Shown: in pieces, positions 11,401-24,097 of the stretch
Layout: each line of letters opens with the position of its first letter
Position numbering within the stretch: position 1 is the first letter of the stretch
Source of the DNA: Coffea arabica
Lineage: Eukaryota; Streptophyta; Magnoliopsida; Gentianales; Rubiaceae
NCBI RefSeq assembly: GCF_036785885.1
Contig: NC_092312.1
Coordinates: 26,271,001 to 26,335,000 of the forward strand
DNA length: 64,000 nucleotides
Direction of reading: 5' to 3'
The notes under the pieces: model-generated
What the model saw: only the letters and a program-made list of their open reading frames with translations
Database searches by the model: none
Told to the model about the DNA's origin: nothing
Made by a program: the position numbers and the translations under genes

Positions 11401-14400
11401 AAAGTTAGGAAAGGGTAGAGCAGGAAACATTCTTACTTTGCCAAGGTAGCGGACATTGATTCCATTAGCATGAAGTGCCTCAGTTAATGTGTGTCCATCC
11501 ATGGGTGAAACTTCAAGTGTGCAGAGATCTTGTATAAATTTCGGAAGTAATACATCTTTGAGATAGAGACTTGCTTTCCTCACATTTTCCTCATCAGCAG
11601 CAATCTCCTGTGAATATAATGGAAAGCAGATGGTTAACAAAAAATGGTTGGCCAGTATGAGATTGTGGGAAGAAACAATATGAACAGGTAACTTAAAGCA
11701 CCTCAGGACTCCCAGCTAAATTAAATTCAGTGAAGACATTAGGATTAAAAAGTATTTCCTCGCTTATATGTCTGCTTTCAGACTGACAACCATATTCTTC
11801 AGCCACTTCCTTTTCTACCTTCTCTTTACTCTGCAAAATAGAGTAGCTAGGTCACACGTAACTTACAGCAGGTTAGGCTTTCATTCTAATACGGACACAT
11901 ATGTACATGTCAAACCAACTAGCAAACACGTGAAGTATGAGCAAGAAAATAAACAAAAACATACATGAACTGGGAAAATGAAAGGACATACTGTCTCTGC
12001 CTGCATCCCACAACGCAAAAAAAAAAAAACCAAAAGAAAAACAGAAAAAGAGCTATGCTTTGACAAAATTGGTCAAATATCAAACAGATTCACAGAATGC
12101 TATAAAATACTCACAATTGCAAAGGTGATGAAGAGAATGAAATAAAAGGTGTCTGTGTCAGAGGAGAAGGGAGGGTAGCATATGAACAACCCTACGTTTT
12201 AAGTATTCTGCGGATAATAAGTAATCAAGCTTGTCTTTTGAAAGAATGCTTCACAATGATAGTCATTTATTTTCAAGCCGTAGGATGTAAAAACTAAATC
12301 CTACTATTTATCCATTTAAATCTCCGTAAAATACTTTTTTTTTCTTTTTGAGTATTCCAGAAAATGGGAAGGACTCAAATAATTTGAATAACATTATTGC
12401 AATGAAATCTTGTAAGCATAATTGAAAATCTTGAATAGAATAACGAAAAATTGGCAATCAAAAATAGTCCCCGACTGATAAGTTGGAAACAATTTAATGG
12501 ATATCTTTCGCATTTATTTAAAAATAAAAAGAAATTCAGGGAAGGAAAAAGATGAGGTATTGTTTCCCATTTTTCTATAACAAAAAGCGCCCACATGGAA
12601 ACAGCAAAAGGTTAATCTTTACTGTTACATGAACACATGAAAGAACGTCAAGACACTTCTGATTATTTGAGGTTTCATCAACCATTTCTGCAAACAAGAA
12701 AAACTAAGAAATAACTTTCTTCCTTCTTATAAACTCCAAATTGCACAAGAACATATAACCTCTTGATTTTGTGAAAACACTTTATAGCACTTCTTTACTT
12801 TCTCTCAACTGCACATACAAAATGGAAAGTCATAATGTATAAAATACTATCAACTTCATAATACTGGCCGCAAATAGTGATTAGATATTAATGTCAGGCA
12901 TGCCAGGATAGATAAGATGCTTATGCACATTAGAAATGCAATATGCGCTTAAAAAGCATTATTGCAGTAATGTCAATAACTTGTGCAAAAAGAAAACTCC
13001 TGCAATAGACATCACAAAATCATTCCATTAATGCCACTTTCACCTGCATCTCTGATCCTGCAGAAACAGGATTTTCCTGGATGCTCGGCACTGGTTCTGC
13101 ATTGGCATCTAAAGAATCAGTACCTCCAGAAACATCCATCTCAGATGTAACCTGAGATTTAGACCTCTCTGCTGCTTCCGCCTTACAAAATGATATATCT
13201 CCAATATCACAATACAGTGAAGAAAATTCATAAGCAAAACAAAACGTTTTTGAGGCAGAACTTACATGGCAAAAGGAAGTAATCAGTTCAGGTCTAAGTA
13301 TACAAAATCTGGAACCAGGTCCGGTATAATTAGCATCACGAGGAGTCACTCTCATCAGATCCAAGAGATAATGCCTGAATAAATAAAGAATAGGTGAAAA
13401 ATCAAACAGACAAGCATTGAAAGATGATAAAACTATGGATTACATCCGCGTTTTTGCAACTAATGACTATAAATTACAAGAAAATAGTATCTATTGAGCA
13501 CATCTGTAGTGATAAAAATGATTACAAATTACTGAAATGATTAAAATGACATTAGCGAGATGGGATCTCTTTTCTGCAAAGGAAATGATTAAAATGACAT
13601 TAGCGAGATGGGATCTCTTTTCTGCAAAGGAAATGATTAAAATGACATTAGCGAGATGGGATCTCTTTTCTGCAAAGGAAATGATTAAAATGACATTGAC
13701 TTGTTTTAATTTTGACTATTATGCTAATAAGGAACCAAGACAGGTAAGAAGATGAATGATTCTGGGATATTAAAGAGTCAAACATTCAACTCAGACACTT
13801 TTGCATCAGAACTTGTTATACAATACCATAACAAACACCACACAACATTGAACAGTACCTGTCATCACTACCAACAATGCCTTTGCATTCAACTGGTGCA
13901 GCCAATTTGAAAACATTCCCAGATTTATCAAAGACACGGTGTTCCTTCAAACGGAGACGATTGGCAGCTTCTGATACCTATCGATGCATGCAGCATGCAA
14001 TTAAACATCATATCCATAAGGATAAGCACAAACATTAAACACTGAGAAGAACATTTCACCCAAAAAAAAAGGAAGTATTGTGAAAAGAATTCTGGATATC
14101 CACTTGACTGTGGATTATATGCAGTAATTTTCACAAGAATTTAGCATTGCAGATAGGGAAAACCAATTTTAAAAAAAATGGAAGTTAAAAATGATATAGA
14201 TTACACAAAACTATAAGTTATCCACACAAGAACAAAAAGGGGGGGGGAGTCTCAGACTATGTGTTAAGAGTTCCAATGCCATGTGGCAGCAGGAACATGC
14301 TGAACAAAGAAGAAGCCAATTAGAGGTAAGTTGACAGAACCAAACTTCCAATTCATTCTCCCTAACAACTCCATTAGACTAATGGGGAGGACCAAAAAAT

Positions 14401-17400
14401 AAGTTGTTCATTAATCCAGCTTATCGTATTTAATTCCAACTTCTTCACCAAAGGGAATATGAAAAGAGCAGCCTCTGTTGCAGCTCCAACAATGTTTCGC
14501 AAACATCAATAAACCCCAAACAGTAAGGCTTCGTTTGGAAGTGGGAGATTTGGATAGAAAAGAAAGGGAAAGAAGAGAAAGTTTCCTTTTGCTTCATTTG
14601 TTAGTTTTAAGTAGGAAAGAAAAGAAAGCAAATGGAATGATGAATAGTTATCAAAATGCTCCCTCCCAAATCGGAAGGAAATGGGAAGAAAGTTTGGAGA
14701 AAGCTTGATAATTTTTTTAAAATGCCTATTTTGTCCTTAAAAAGGTTTTGAACAAATATTTAATGACTTCTATGTCCAAAATCATTCCACTAATTTTCAA
14801 AACTCCTAAACAATATAACAATCTCTTCTCTTCTCTTCTCTTCTCTCATAACTTAAGCTTTCCCTTCTTTTCTTTTCTATCCTAAACTCCCAAACTAAGC
14901 CTAAAAGTGAAAACAGAAAGAGTGAACTGTAGGCGTCCTGCACAAGTAAACATATACACAACTGGAAAACATCAGATGTTGAAAATGCACCATATTCGAG
15001 GTTACATCAGAGTTTGACTAGCCATATAGACTGGAAGATACCTATGAGCTTCAGAGAAAACTCATTTTTTTCCTTCCTCAATTTTCTATTCTCAGATTTT
15101 TCCCACATTTCTAGACAAACATTTGTGGCACACTTCTAAGATATAAATTCCTTGACAACTTAAACATAAAATTGTAATAATTCCTGAAATGACCTTGAGA
15201 GAGGAGCCAGGGACACAAGGGCAAAAGGTGACAAAAGAGATTTTCAATGCAATTACTGGAGGTAAAAGTGCAATAAGAATAAGTTGACAGCTGAATAATT
15301 CACGTAAACTAAAATTACTGGAACCTTAGAATGAAAATCTTCACTCCAGCAAATTTTCTTGCCATTGTCAACAGAACCATACAAAAGGGAGTCTGATTTA
15401 TCACCTTGAAGGATGCCAGGTAAAACACTCTGCCAGTAAGAAGTGAAATCATTATCACACTAGAGGAAATTAGTCAAAAAAAACTCTCCTTAGCTCAGCT
15501 CATAAAAAATATACAAATAAATTAACGCAAATACAGACATGCATATAAAATATAATGATCAGCAAATGATAGAAGAGAAGTGTCATTCTACACATTCTAA
15601 CCCACACAAACATCAGACAGAGTGCAAATACACTACATACACAAAGGCATGCATATTTAACATGGTAAGACTGCAACTCTAGCTGAGAAGCATCCTCGCG
15701 CATGATAGTATCTATACAGTTGAAACAACATTCTGCCAATTTTGATGAATTGTCTATTCTTACCTAACTTAACATGAGAAACTAGTGCATATATGCTGGT
15801 TCTTAAATTAACCAAATTTGTCAACTTTAGGGAATCGACTAAGACAAAACAGCACGAAGAGCACTTTATAGGGGGAAACCGGGGGCGTCAATTAAAAAAT
15901 AATAAGCATTACATGATAAATTGACTCAATTTAGTGATTCTATAGTAGGCATGGACCAGAATGAAGCTGAAGTTACATGGTTCAGTTCCACTTTTTTCTT
16001 TAAGACAATTAGAAAATAAACCACACACAGGCATGCATCAAAAAGGTACGTGCATACACTGTACATACAAAGTTTGCAGGAAAACTAATACAGATGACAT
16101 TAACAAAGAAGAAGAAAAGGCATCATTTGCTGAAACGTGTGACTCAAAATTATCATTGCAGTATCAAGCTTTCTAGCACTAGGTTCACAAGGGACTGATA
16201 TGCCACCTGTGCAACTACTCTATGACCTCTGTAATCAATAATGGCCATTGCAAGATTGTATAAACCAGGAACATCAGCTTCCTGGTATGCCTTTGTGCCT
16301 TTCAAATCATTATTCGCACTAGCATATGTGGCTTGTTCACTTTCAGACAACTGAGTCTCAGAAGGAACATCAGAGGTTAAATCAGTGACACCATTAAGAA
16401 TTTCTGTATTCAAGCTGTCAGACTGGTCAGGAACCCTCTGGGCTCCATGTGGCAAATGGTTAGCTGTCTTCTCAGAAGAACTCTGCAGCATGCCTGAGCT
16501 CTCAATTCTATTTGAAGCATAAGCATCTGATGCCTGCTTCCTGGAGAGTTGTTCAAGATCCGCATCAACAGCAAAACTAAAAAATATGTTATTGTGAACA
16601 TACCTGAAATAGAAAATAGAGTAGATGTCAAAAGAAAAAAGAAACAGAATATTTACAATAAGGCAGTGGACACTGAAACAATTCAAGATACAAACATAAG
16701 ACAGGAAAACATAAATACAAGAGGAAGCTACCCTTTGTTGCTGGTTGAACAAGATTATGATGAACCATGGACACTAGAGACAAAATAGTACATTCCTTAG
16801 AATTAGAAAGCAGTCACATTTTCCCCTTTTCTGGTGGCTTAAGGTAGCCAGAAATTAGGAGGGTAATATTGGGAATAGAAGGAAAATGCTTGCTAAAAAG
16901 TTCATACATGCAACTTTTACATTTCATCTCTTCTATTTTTATATAGTCAGATGGCTCCAAAGAAGGCAAAAGGGAGTATCTAACTAGTATAAATAATTCT
17001 ATGGCCTTAGTATTAGCAGGATAAATTCCAGACCACAAATCACACTATGCAGTAACAACTGATAGTACAGATAGATGTACAACAATTTTCATGAAATGTC
17101 AAATTGCCCAAGGAAGGAATTACTGCCAAATACAACTCACAAAACAATAACACACAGTACATTCTGAAAAGCAAAGATAAGAACCATTTATAACATTTCT
17201 GAGTCATCACAAAACATTAGGCATAAAAGTCAGTACTAACATATGGAAGCATTCTGGGTCAGTTGGATTAATGGGTGGGATACATCTGCTGATAACACCA
17301 ATGGCCCCATTGATTGCTGCATCAACAAAATCAGATGTAACTTTATAAAGAGCCCTATCTCGCAATATCCTGCAAAAAGATACTCCAGTTAAGAAGTATA

Positions 17401-20400
17401 GCAACATCAAAAGCAAATGAAATTAAGGGGGACTCTTAAGCTTAAAATTATTAGATTGAAAGTTTATCAATCCACCAACTTGAAATTCTTTTAATGCATT
17501 GATAAACATTGAATCCTGAATAAACGAAACGAATATACACCTTTCCTGAGGTGTCGAGTGGGGAAATTCTCGACAAGACTGCAGTTCTTCATTCCAATCT
17601 CTCTGCATCCCTATCAGCTCGCTTCCGAAGGAAAGGGTCAGTGCATTCTCAGCTCTGGCTGCATCACGCTTGTGATCTAAAACAGAAAAGTCCATGACAA
17701 GATTAGATCAGATCGTACAAAAACTTGAGAAATTAAAGACCTGCAAATTGTTAAAAAGCTTGAAAACAAAAGGGTTACTTTAAACTCCTTATTGCAAGGT
17801 TCAATAAAAAGAAACTCTGTAACATTACTGAGGTTAAATCGATTTTTCCCAAATCTCAGTTACATTTGTCCTGATAAGCATATATGGTACTCATATAATA
17901 TTTGGAACTCTGCGTGATTAAAATGAAAAGAAGAGTATTTTAAATGCTAAAAGAACCAAAGAGCTCAATCAACAAACACTTATCATCTATATGAGCAAAC
18001 AATAAGTATTAAGTAAAATCAAAAAGCTATGCTCATATTAACTGCAATAAAGGTTCCCATGGCCTATAGCCTAGATTGTGATAAGATAGAATAAAACCTC
18101 TCATACTCAAAAGTTCAAAACAACAAACTCAAGAATATCAGCTTTTGCCCCAGATGATTTTGCACAAATTACCATAAAATAAAACAAAAACAACTTTTGC
18201 TAGCTTATAGTCTTGACTATGAAGATGTTGTCAACGTTTTTGGTTCAACAAATTCAAATAACATTTAATGAATAATTAAATTTTCTATTGATCAATATGA
18301 AGCTATCCAAAATAGGAAACAATGTCTGTGCTGTTCCTTGACAGGTTTTATTTGAAGGTAGGCTTTTTCTGCTATTGTTTATCATCTTTGCAGCACCAGA
18401 AAGGGAGAAACCACAGAATCTATTAGCATTATCCATATTATCATATGAGATGCCATACAGCAGATTGCCTTACAGAAATGAGATGCCTAGTTAGCAGCTG
18501 AAAATGAACTAGCAAGAATAAGCCAAAAAAGGATGTATAAACAACAGACCTCCATCCTTAATTCTTTCTTACACATAATGGTTGTTACTGCTTATGTGGT
18601 CTACTGGCATCCATATTCAGACCAAAAAAAATGTAGTAGTTAACCTTTTTGAGTCTCGACTATACTAATTTCAATAGTATCATATTTACCGGGAATAGGA
18701 TACAATCCAAGCCACGAATTTGGTGGCAAAAGAGATTGAACATTTTCAAAAGGATGTGCAGAGGCCTTCCGCTCCAGTATTTCTCGAAAAGCTTCATGCA
18801 AAAGATATAACATTCAGTATCCTAGAAACCAATGCTTTGGAATCTGAATGAAGAAAAAAGAACTCAAGCTGAGTGGTCAAATGTCTTGTTAATTACCTTT
18901 CTTGAACTTGGAGCTAATCTTCTGCAGAAGTCCAACAAGGGTTGTGGCTTCAAAAGCTGATTTCGTCGGCCTTGGATCAAGAATGTTGCCCGTACTAGAA
19001 TTGACATAAAAGATTTTTGTTGTTCCTGTTATACAAAATTTATTTCCTTCCATAGTGACCACGTCCAAATAAATCAGGTCTCCTGAAAGCCTGAACAAAA
19101 TACGTCGAAGACTGAGACAGTACAACATCTAAAAAAGAAGCAGACATCATGGGTTCATGGAGAAAAGACAAGGCATATAAAAAATGATTATGCAATAGAA
19201 AAGACAACCTTCTGTAGCTAGGAGGAGGATTGAAGGACGAAAACACAATACTCTCCACGCATTGGATCTCCTTGGAAGGAGGTGAAAACAAATTAGACAG
19301 TGATGCTGATACATTCTCCATAAAGCCCAAACTATCAAGGTCTGCAACTTCAGATTTCACAGGATCTAAACCCATTAAACATTCAAGAAGTATACAATAA
19401 GTCCGAGCCAAACATAAGATCAAGAAAGATAACAGGAAAAATAAAGAAAAGCATAAAAGGCAAGAAATATGTAAACACTACATTATGAAAGACCAACCTC
19501 CTGAAGTTCCAGATGGACTCTGGCCCATCTCGTGCTGTAAGGCAAGCGATGTCGATAAAGAGGAATGCAACGTCGAAAGTGACAGCAACTCTCGAGTGCG
19601 GTGAACCTGAGCCCTGATAGATCGGTCATCATACAATGCTGCAACATATAGTCTTAAATCAGAGCCCATAAACAAAAGAATCATTTCCAGTTGGCAAAAA
19701 AAAATTGATGGTACTATTTTAGGAAATAGAGAATTTATGCATCCACAAAGTAAACTATGACGTGATTCTTTCAATGTTTATGAGAAGCATGCAAAATCAG
19801 CCAAATAAAGAGAATTTTGCTACCTGCTACCATCTCCAAATAGCAGTCACCCGCAGTTATATCAGCAACTTCAGAAATTTCATTATAATCTTCTAGGTGA
19901 TGAACAGAAGCATCCTTAGCATGCAGTAACAAATCATAGCAAGTAAAGAAGCATGTTTCCGGTGCATCAAGAAGAAACTGCCTCACATCCATGACAGAAT
20001 CTCCAGGGCTCAACTGTAACGAAAACCAAATAATTTACAATCCACAAATGGCCCCTCCACGTACTGACATGAGCAAATATCATATGACAAAGGAATTGCA
20101 GCCAAAAACTATTTAACAATATATGGCACCAGTAGCTAAAAGAAAACAGAATTCTAGAGCTATGCAAGGAAAGACAAATTATGAAATCAACTGAGAGGGG
20201 GAAAAAGTTGATAAACCAGGATGCTGTTCTTACTTGTAACTCTAGCTTCTCACCACCTTGTGATTTGACAGTAACAGGATAGAGATGAATGTCACCTGCA
20301 GCACAAGATGAAGCATTAGAATGCAGCCATGACAGGAATAATAAAGAAAAATAGCAACTTTATAAGAAATTGTAAAAAGAAATAAAACAATGTAAAAACA

Positions 20401-20927
20401 TCAATATAGTAGTAAAACATATTAGAAAAATTGGAGCACAAGTCACTTGGTTTATATTCTACATAGATTTGCTCAGTAGCACACTATGTAGACACCAAGC
20501 TGTTGGTTTAACTCAAGTCCCACTAAAACATTGAAAAGCCAATTCTGGGATTAAAATCAAAATAAAGAGATTATAACCTACATCCAGCAGAACGTATCAG
20601 TCATGGGTATAAACAGATAATAAGAAGCTAAAACAACAAGTCACCTTGCTTAGCCTTGTGCTCTGCTGCTGCATTAACTTCATCTTGCTTTGTCTGGTTG
20701 TCCACAGTCATGCTCATTTCACCTTGTCCTTTGTTCTCCGTGGAAATGTTTTCCAAATCCTTATTCTCATTGCTGCTCGTGGGTTCACTTGCAGCTGGGT
20801 TTCCATTAGCATCAGATGAGCCAGAATGATTGCTTAATGAAGGATTGGACGAGGCTGTCTGCTCTGACTGGTTGGCAGCATTTTGAGACCCTTTCCGATT
20901 CTTCCCTCTGTTTGACTTCCCCGCCAT
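5418..20927 (-). CDS. FRIENDLY: Clustered mitochondria protein (FRIENDLY/CLU orthologue), 28 exons
   Basis: CLU proteins are cytosolic TPR proteins needed for normal spacing of mitochondria; the plant member is FRIENDLY. Exons read from splice sites: 20927-20645, 20295-20234, 20013-19824, 19638-19498, 19365-19209, 19090-18897, 18791-18690, 17676-17541, 17369-17241, 16603-16207, 15429-15325, 13977-13859, 13374-13266, 13181-13044, 11830-11702, 11607-11437, 11271-11185, 11080-10955, 10677-10522, 10419-10351, 9434-9276, 8776-8720, 8636-8596, 8147-8028, 7171-6862, 6771-6664, 6574-6503, 5864-5418. They sum to 4314 nt with phases matching at each junction: 1437 aa, close to about 1400 for the plant family. 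Layout: basic, Ser/Asn-rich start (MAGKSNRG), CLU-N ubiquitin-like part (about 95-180, with [18 protein letters not shown]), central CLU domain (about 330-650), eIF3-like middle, TPR repeats (about 1040-1270), Ala-rich tail. The intron after exon 25 starts with GC. The TTG two codons upstream is not needed; ATG at 20927 fits the family start. Confidence 0.96.
7284..7435. mobile_element. Short TIR element (MITE) in CLU intron 24
   Basis: GGAAATGTTATTCGCAC at the left is matched by an inverted copy at the right (GGGAAATGTTATTTGCA in reverse complement), about 150 bp in all. It lies between exons 24 and 25 and does not disturb splice sites. Non-coding. Confidence 0.65.
8345..8500. mobile_element. 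MITE of the GTTTGGATAG family in CLU intron 23
   Basis: In reverse orientation it shares the block CACATATATCACATCAAAAA and its surroundings with 39340-39500, 49405-49535 and 62624-62785. The left end keeps TGTTTGGAT; the right end is worn. It sits between exons 23 and 24. Confidence 0.6.
13537..13698. repeat. 48-bp minisatellite, three identical copies plus a partial, in CLU intron 12
   Basis: Units start at 13537, 13585 and 13633, identical over 48 bases. A partial fourth begins at 13681 and breaks off after about 17 bases. It lies between exons 12 and 13. The unit length is a multiple of three and the plus strand is open through it, giving repeats of a 16-residue peptide starting [10 protein letters not shown]. 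Since this is antisense intronic DNA, coding is unlikely. Confidence 0.95.
14525..14905. mobile_element. TIR element (MITE) in CLU intron 11
   Basis: Left end AGGCTTCGTTTGGAAGTGGG and right end (reverse complement AGGCTTAGTTTGGGAGTTTA), both followed inwards by GGATAGAAAAG, form about 33-bp imperfect inverted repeats. The core is purine- then pyrimidine-rich, with a (TCTTC)n run near 14823-14848. No target duplication is convincing. Non-coding; about 380 bp. Confidence 0.7.
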
Positions 20928-22620
20928 TAACAACCCCTAATCTACAAATACCTATATGACATTACAGAGAATGTTATAGTGAAGTTCAACAAAAACATCA
21001 AATTCAAAACCAACAGATTATATATTTCCTCTTTCTTGCCCAAAGCACCAGCAAAACATGCAAAAGCATATAGAGCACATTCAAAGCAACAAACTTGCCA
21101 CCTTAATGCCTTTAAGACAAAGGGCAACTAAACAGCATCCAAAAAGACAAAGGCAGGACCCTCTATTCGTTTCTACCTCATTCATGCCACTATATTCAAT
21201 TCAAAGAAACATGTAATAGTATATGCAACAGATCCTCTGACCCATAATTGAGAAACCGACTTCCAGAATCTTTATCAGTCCTCATCTTGCACAGAGAACA
21301 ACAGACTTACAGAAAGAAAATCAATCACAAAAGCAAAAGGAACATATGCATAAATCACACGGAACTATTTTTCTCCAACTTGACCTTATTGCGGGAAAAA
21401 AGAATCAGAGTAAAACATATAAACCCCCTTCTTTGTAAAACCAAATACAACAGCTAACCCTGAAAGATATGTAAAATCCCTAAAAACAATTTGTCACCTT
21501 TACCACTACCACACTAAAGGACAACTAAAACATACCCAACAAGACAACAAGCAGGATAGTCTACGCATTTGCAGTTCATTCATGCCCCTGTATTCAAGAA
21601 ATGTATATGGCATATAGAAAGAGCCACAGACATTTTAGACAAATGGTACCAAATTCGGCAAACAGTGCAGATATCTGAATAAGTACTCATTCTTCAAAAC
21701 AACAGACAACTGAAAGACAGTAACTCCGCCTTTTACACAAGACAATAAAATTAGAAGAAAAATATATATTCCTCCCCTTTTTTCCTGAAACCCAATTCAA
21801 CTTTCAAATTTTTATAAGAGCAACCAAGCACACAAATGAAACAACACTGTGCAAATCCACTTCATTCGTGCCACTTTATTCAAGTAACAAATGTTCTACA
21901 TCATTGTAGTACTAAACGAGACAGACCCTTTAAATATAATGCAGAAACAAAACTAACACCAATAAGATATTAATCAAGACTCTATTTTGGAACCAAAAAA
22001 AAATCTATCAACTTTCAATTTTTTATAAGAGGGTAACCAAGCACTGACCAAGAATAAAACATCAATGGAGAAACATTTTGCAAATCCACTTCATTCATGC
22101 CACTTTATCCAAGCAACATATGTTCTACACTGTTGTGGTACTAAACAAGACGGACCCTTTACATATAATGCAGAAACAAAACTAAAACCAATAAAATCTT
22201 AATCGAGATTCAAATATGGAAAAAAAATTTCAATACAAAAGTCAAGAAAACAGGAAAAAAAAAAAGCACTATTAACAAACCAACTCTCAATCACTTTCAA
22301 GGCAAATGCAAGGCTATGACCACAACCAGTCAATAAACGAATACAGAAGCAAATGAAATACCCAAAATGGAAAAGAAGAAAAGCCCAGATGAGCATATGA
22401 CAGAATTATTGAAGTGAACAACAAATTATAGAGGATTAGTACCTACAAAGTGGTTCGAAATCTCAAGTGGCAAAACAGTATAAGCAGACTGACTAAGTTT
22501 GCTTTATCAAGAAACTTTGATATATAGCAAGACAACTGATGGCGGGCAGTTAAATGGGGCGACGAGGCTGAGGTTTACGAAGGGGAGAAGGGAAGGGAAG
22601 AAGGGGGCATAGAGAAGTGG
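20928..22620 (-). other. CLU 5' untranslated region with 1.5-kb leader intron
   Basis: A consensus acceptor (GTAGATTAG) stands nine bases before the start codon, and a donor (TTTGTAG then GTACTAATC) lies at 22442. The leader intron is therefore about 22442-20937. The leader exon, about 22620-22443, is CT-rich on the coding strand, as plant leaders often are. No transcript is available, so the intron is inferred from splice signals and from the lack of coding potential between them. Confidence 0.6.
21785..22300. repeat. Diverged 229-bp tandem repeats in the CLU leader intron
   Basis: The word GCAAATCCACTTCATTC begins at 21851 and again at 22080. About 130 bases after each are alike (TTCTACA, TACTAAAC, GCAGAAACAAAACTAA). 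The sequence before the first copy, AACTTTCAA then TTTTTATAAGAG, recurs before the second. A weaker relative begins near 21565. Clearly older than the minisatellite near 13.6 kb. Confidence 0.8.
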
Positions 22621-22644
22621 CTGAGAGACGGCGGATTTTTGGCA

Positions 22645-22653
22645 CTTTATATA
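22645..22653 (-). promoter_or_regulatory. TATA box for the CLU gene
   Basis: TATATAAAG on the minus strand, about 30 bases before the pyrimidine-rich leader and about 200 bases before the leader-intron donor. Position and sequence fit a plant TATA box. The start site, near 22615-22620, is inferred. Confidence 0.6.
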
Positions 22654-22659
22654 CAGAGG

Positions 22660-24089
22660 GAAAATGTTTTATAATGACTATAATAGACTCGTCCCTGTGT
22701 CTGCGTTCCGGTATTATAATGACTATTATGTAAATGACCTACTAGGCCAATTTTTTTTTTGGGACAATTTGTTTGCAAAATGCAAATTGGCCCTTTCTAT
22801 CAATTGCAATGACTGATTGAAAAAGAAAGAATAATTATTGCATTGGTTTTTTTAATAAACTCTTTCGTTAACTCAAAGAAATTATTTTCTGTAAAGCTGT
22901 GACTTTAATACATTGAAGGATAGCTGTCTTTCGATCTGATGAATATGCAATTTTGATTTGATGAATATGCAATTATGGGCTCAGTCCGATTTCATCTCAT
23001 CCGACTAGCAGTTACTAGAGAATTAAAGAGCCTCATTGTTTATGAGACTATTGGCGCATGCTTTGGTTTGTTATTTTTTATTCTGTATCCCTAGGGCACA
23101 GGATAAGCACATAAAGTGTATGGGATAGACCCACTTTAAATTTTAAACATTACCATCTCCTTCTCCTAAATTTGGAAAACTTTATCAAAGAAATTTTAAA
23201 TTTTTTCCAACAACTAATACCCGGACCACTTCTTATCATGTGCCCTAAGGTATAGAATAAAAGAACCCATGTATAAGAAATTCAAATAAGGGAATTTAAG
23301 TTCTACACAAACAGAATTGAGAAAAAAAGGAAGAAGTAAAACGAATCGATATGTGGCACTAAAAGTTTTAGCGAGGGAAATGTAGTTTTGAACTTTTCTT
23401 TGAAGCTAAGGGGGTAAATTTGCTGAGATTTTCCTTGGATTTAGATGATTATTTTTGTGGCAATGTAAAGTTACATGGTGTTTAGATTTTTAATGTTTCA
23501 TTTTGTAGCGGATGTACCATCATTGTGGTATTTCACTTTTGGTTGAAGTGGCATTTTTGATGGATCAAAGCAAAATACTACATGTAAATTGCAAAGGAAC
23601 TTGGGTACATGTATAAGGGAAAGTTCACTAATAAACACAAAAGCAATTATATTTGTTGTGAAGTTCACGGTTGATCGTGTTTACCTTGTGATTCTCAAAG
23701 TCAGTATGGACCAAATTAGTAACAATTTAAGAAACAAGTACTATTTTCCTAAGAAAAAAGGAAACTATAATAAAAGGTTTTTTAGCCGTCAATCGCTTTC
23801 TTCATAACAGCGTGTGTGCTGGAGAAAGGTATTGGCTTTTGAGATTCACATGGGTTCAAGTTTGAGACATAAAAACTAGGGGGTTTTTTCTTTGTCAACT
23901 GCAACATGTATATATTAGAAATGAAATTTGAAGGATGAACGTAATAGCATTGTGCCTTCATAGATCAAAAGAAATAGACATAAAAAAAAGAGATTTTACA
24001 ACGGATTCGCATAAGAAATCAATAAATAAAAATCATGTGTTTGGTGCAATTAGGTACGATTATTGTGTTAATTACAAGTTTTGGTATGT
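22660..24089. other. Spacer upstream of the CLU gene with one MITE-like inverted repeat
   Basis: No gene is seen. About 23070-23265 holds an inverted pair: TTCTGTATCCCTAGGGCACA near the left, and the same words in reverse complement (TTCTATACCTTAGGGCACAT) near the right. The two lie about 140 bases apart, which fits a MITE. The first few hundred bases must carry the rest of the CLU promoter. Confidence 0.55.
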
Positions 24090-24097
24090 ACTTACAT

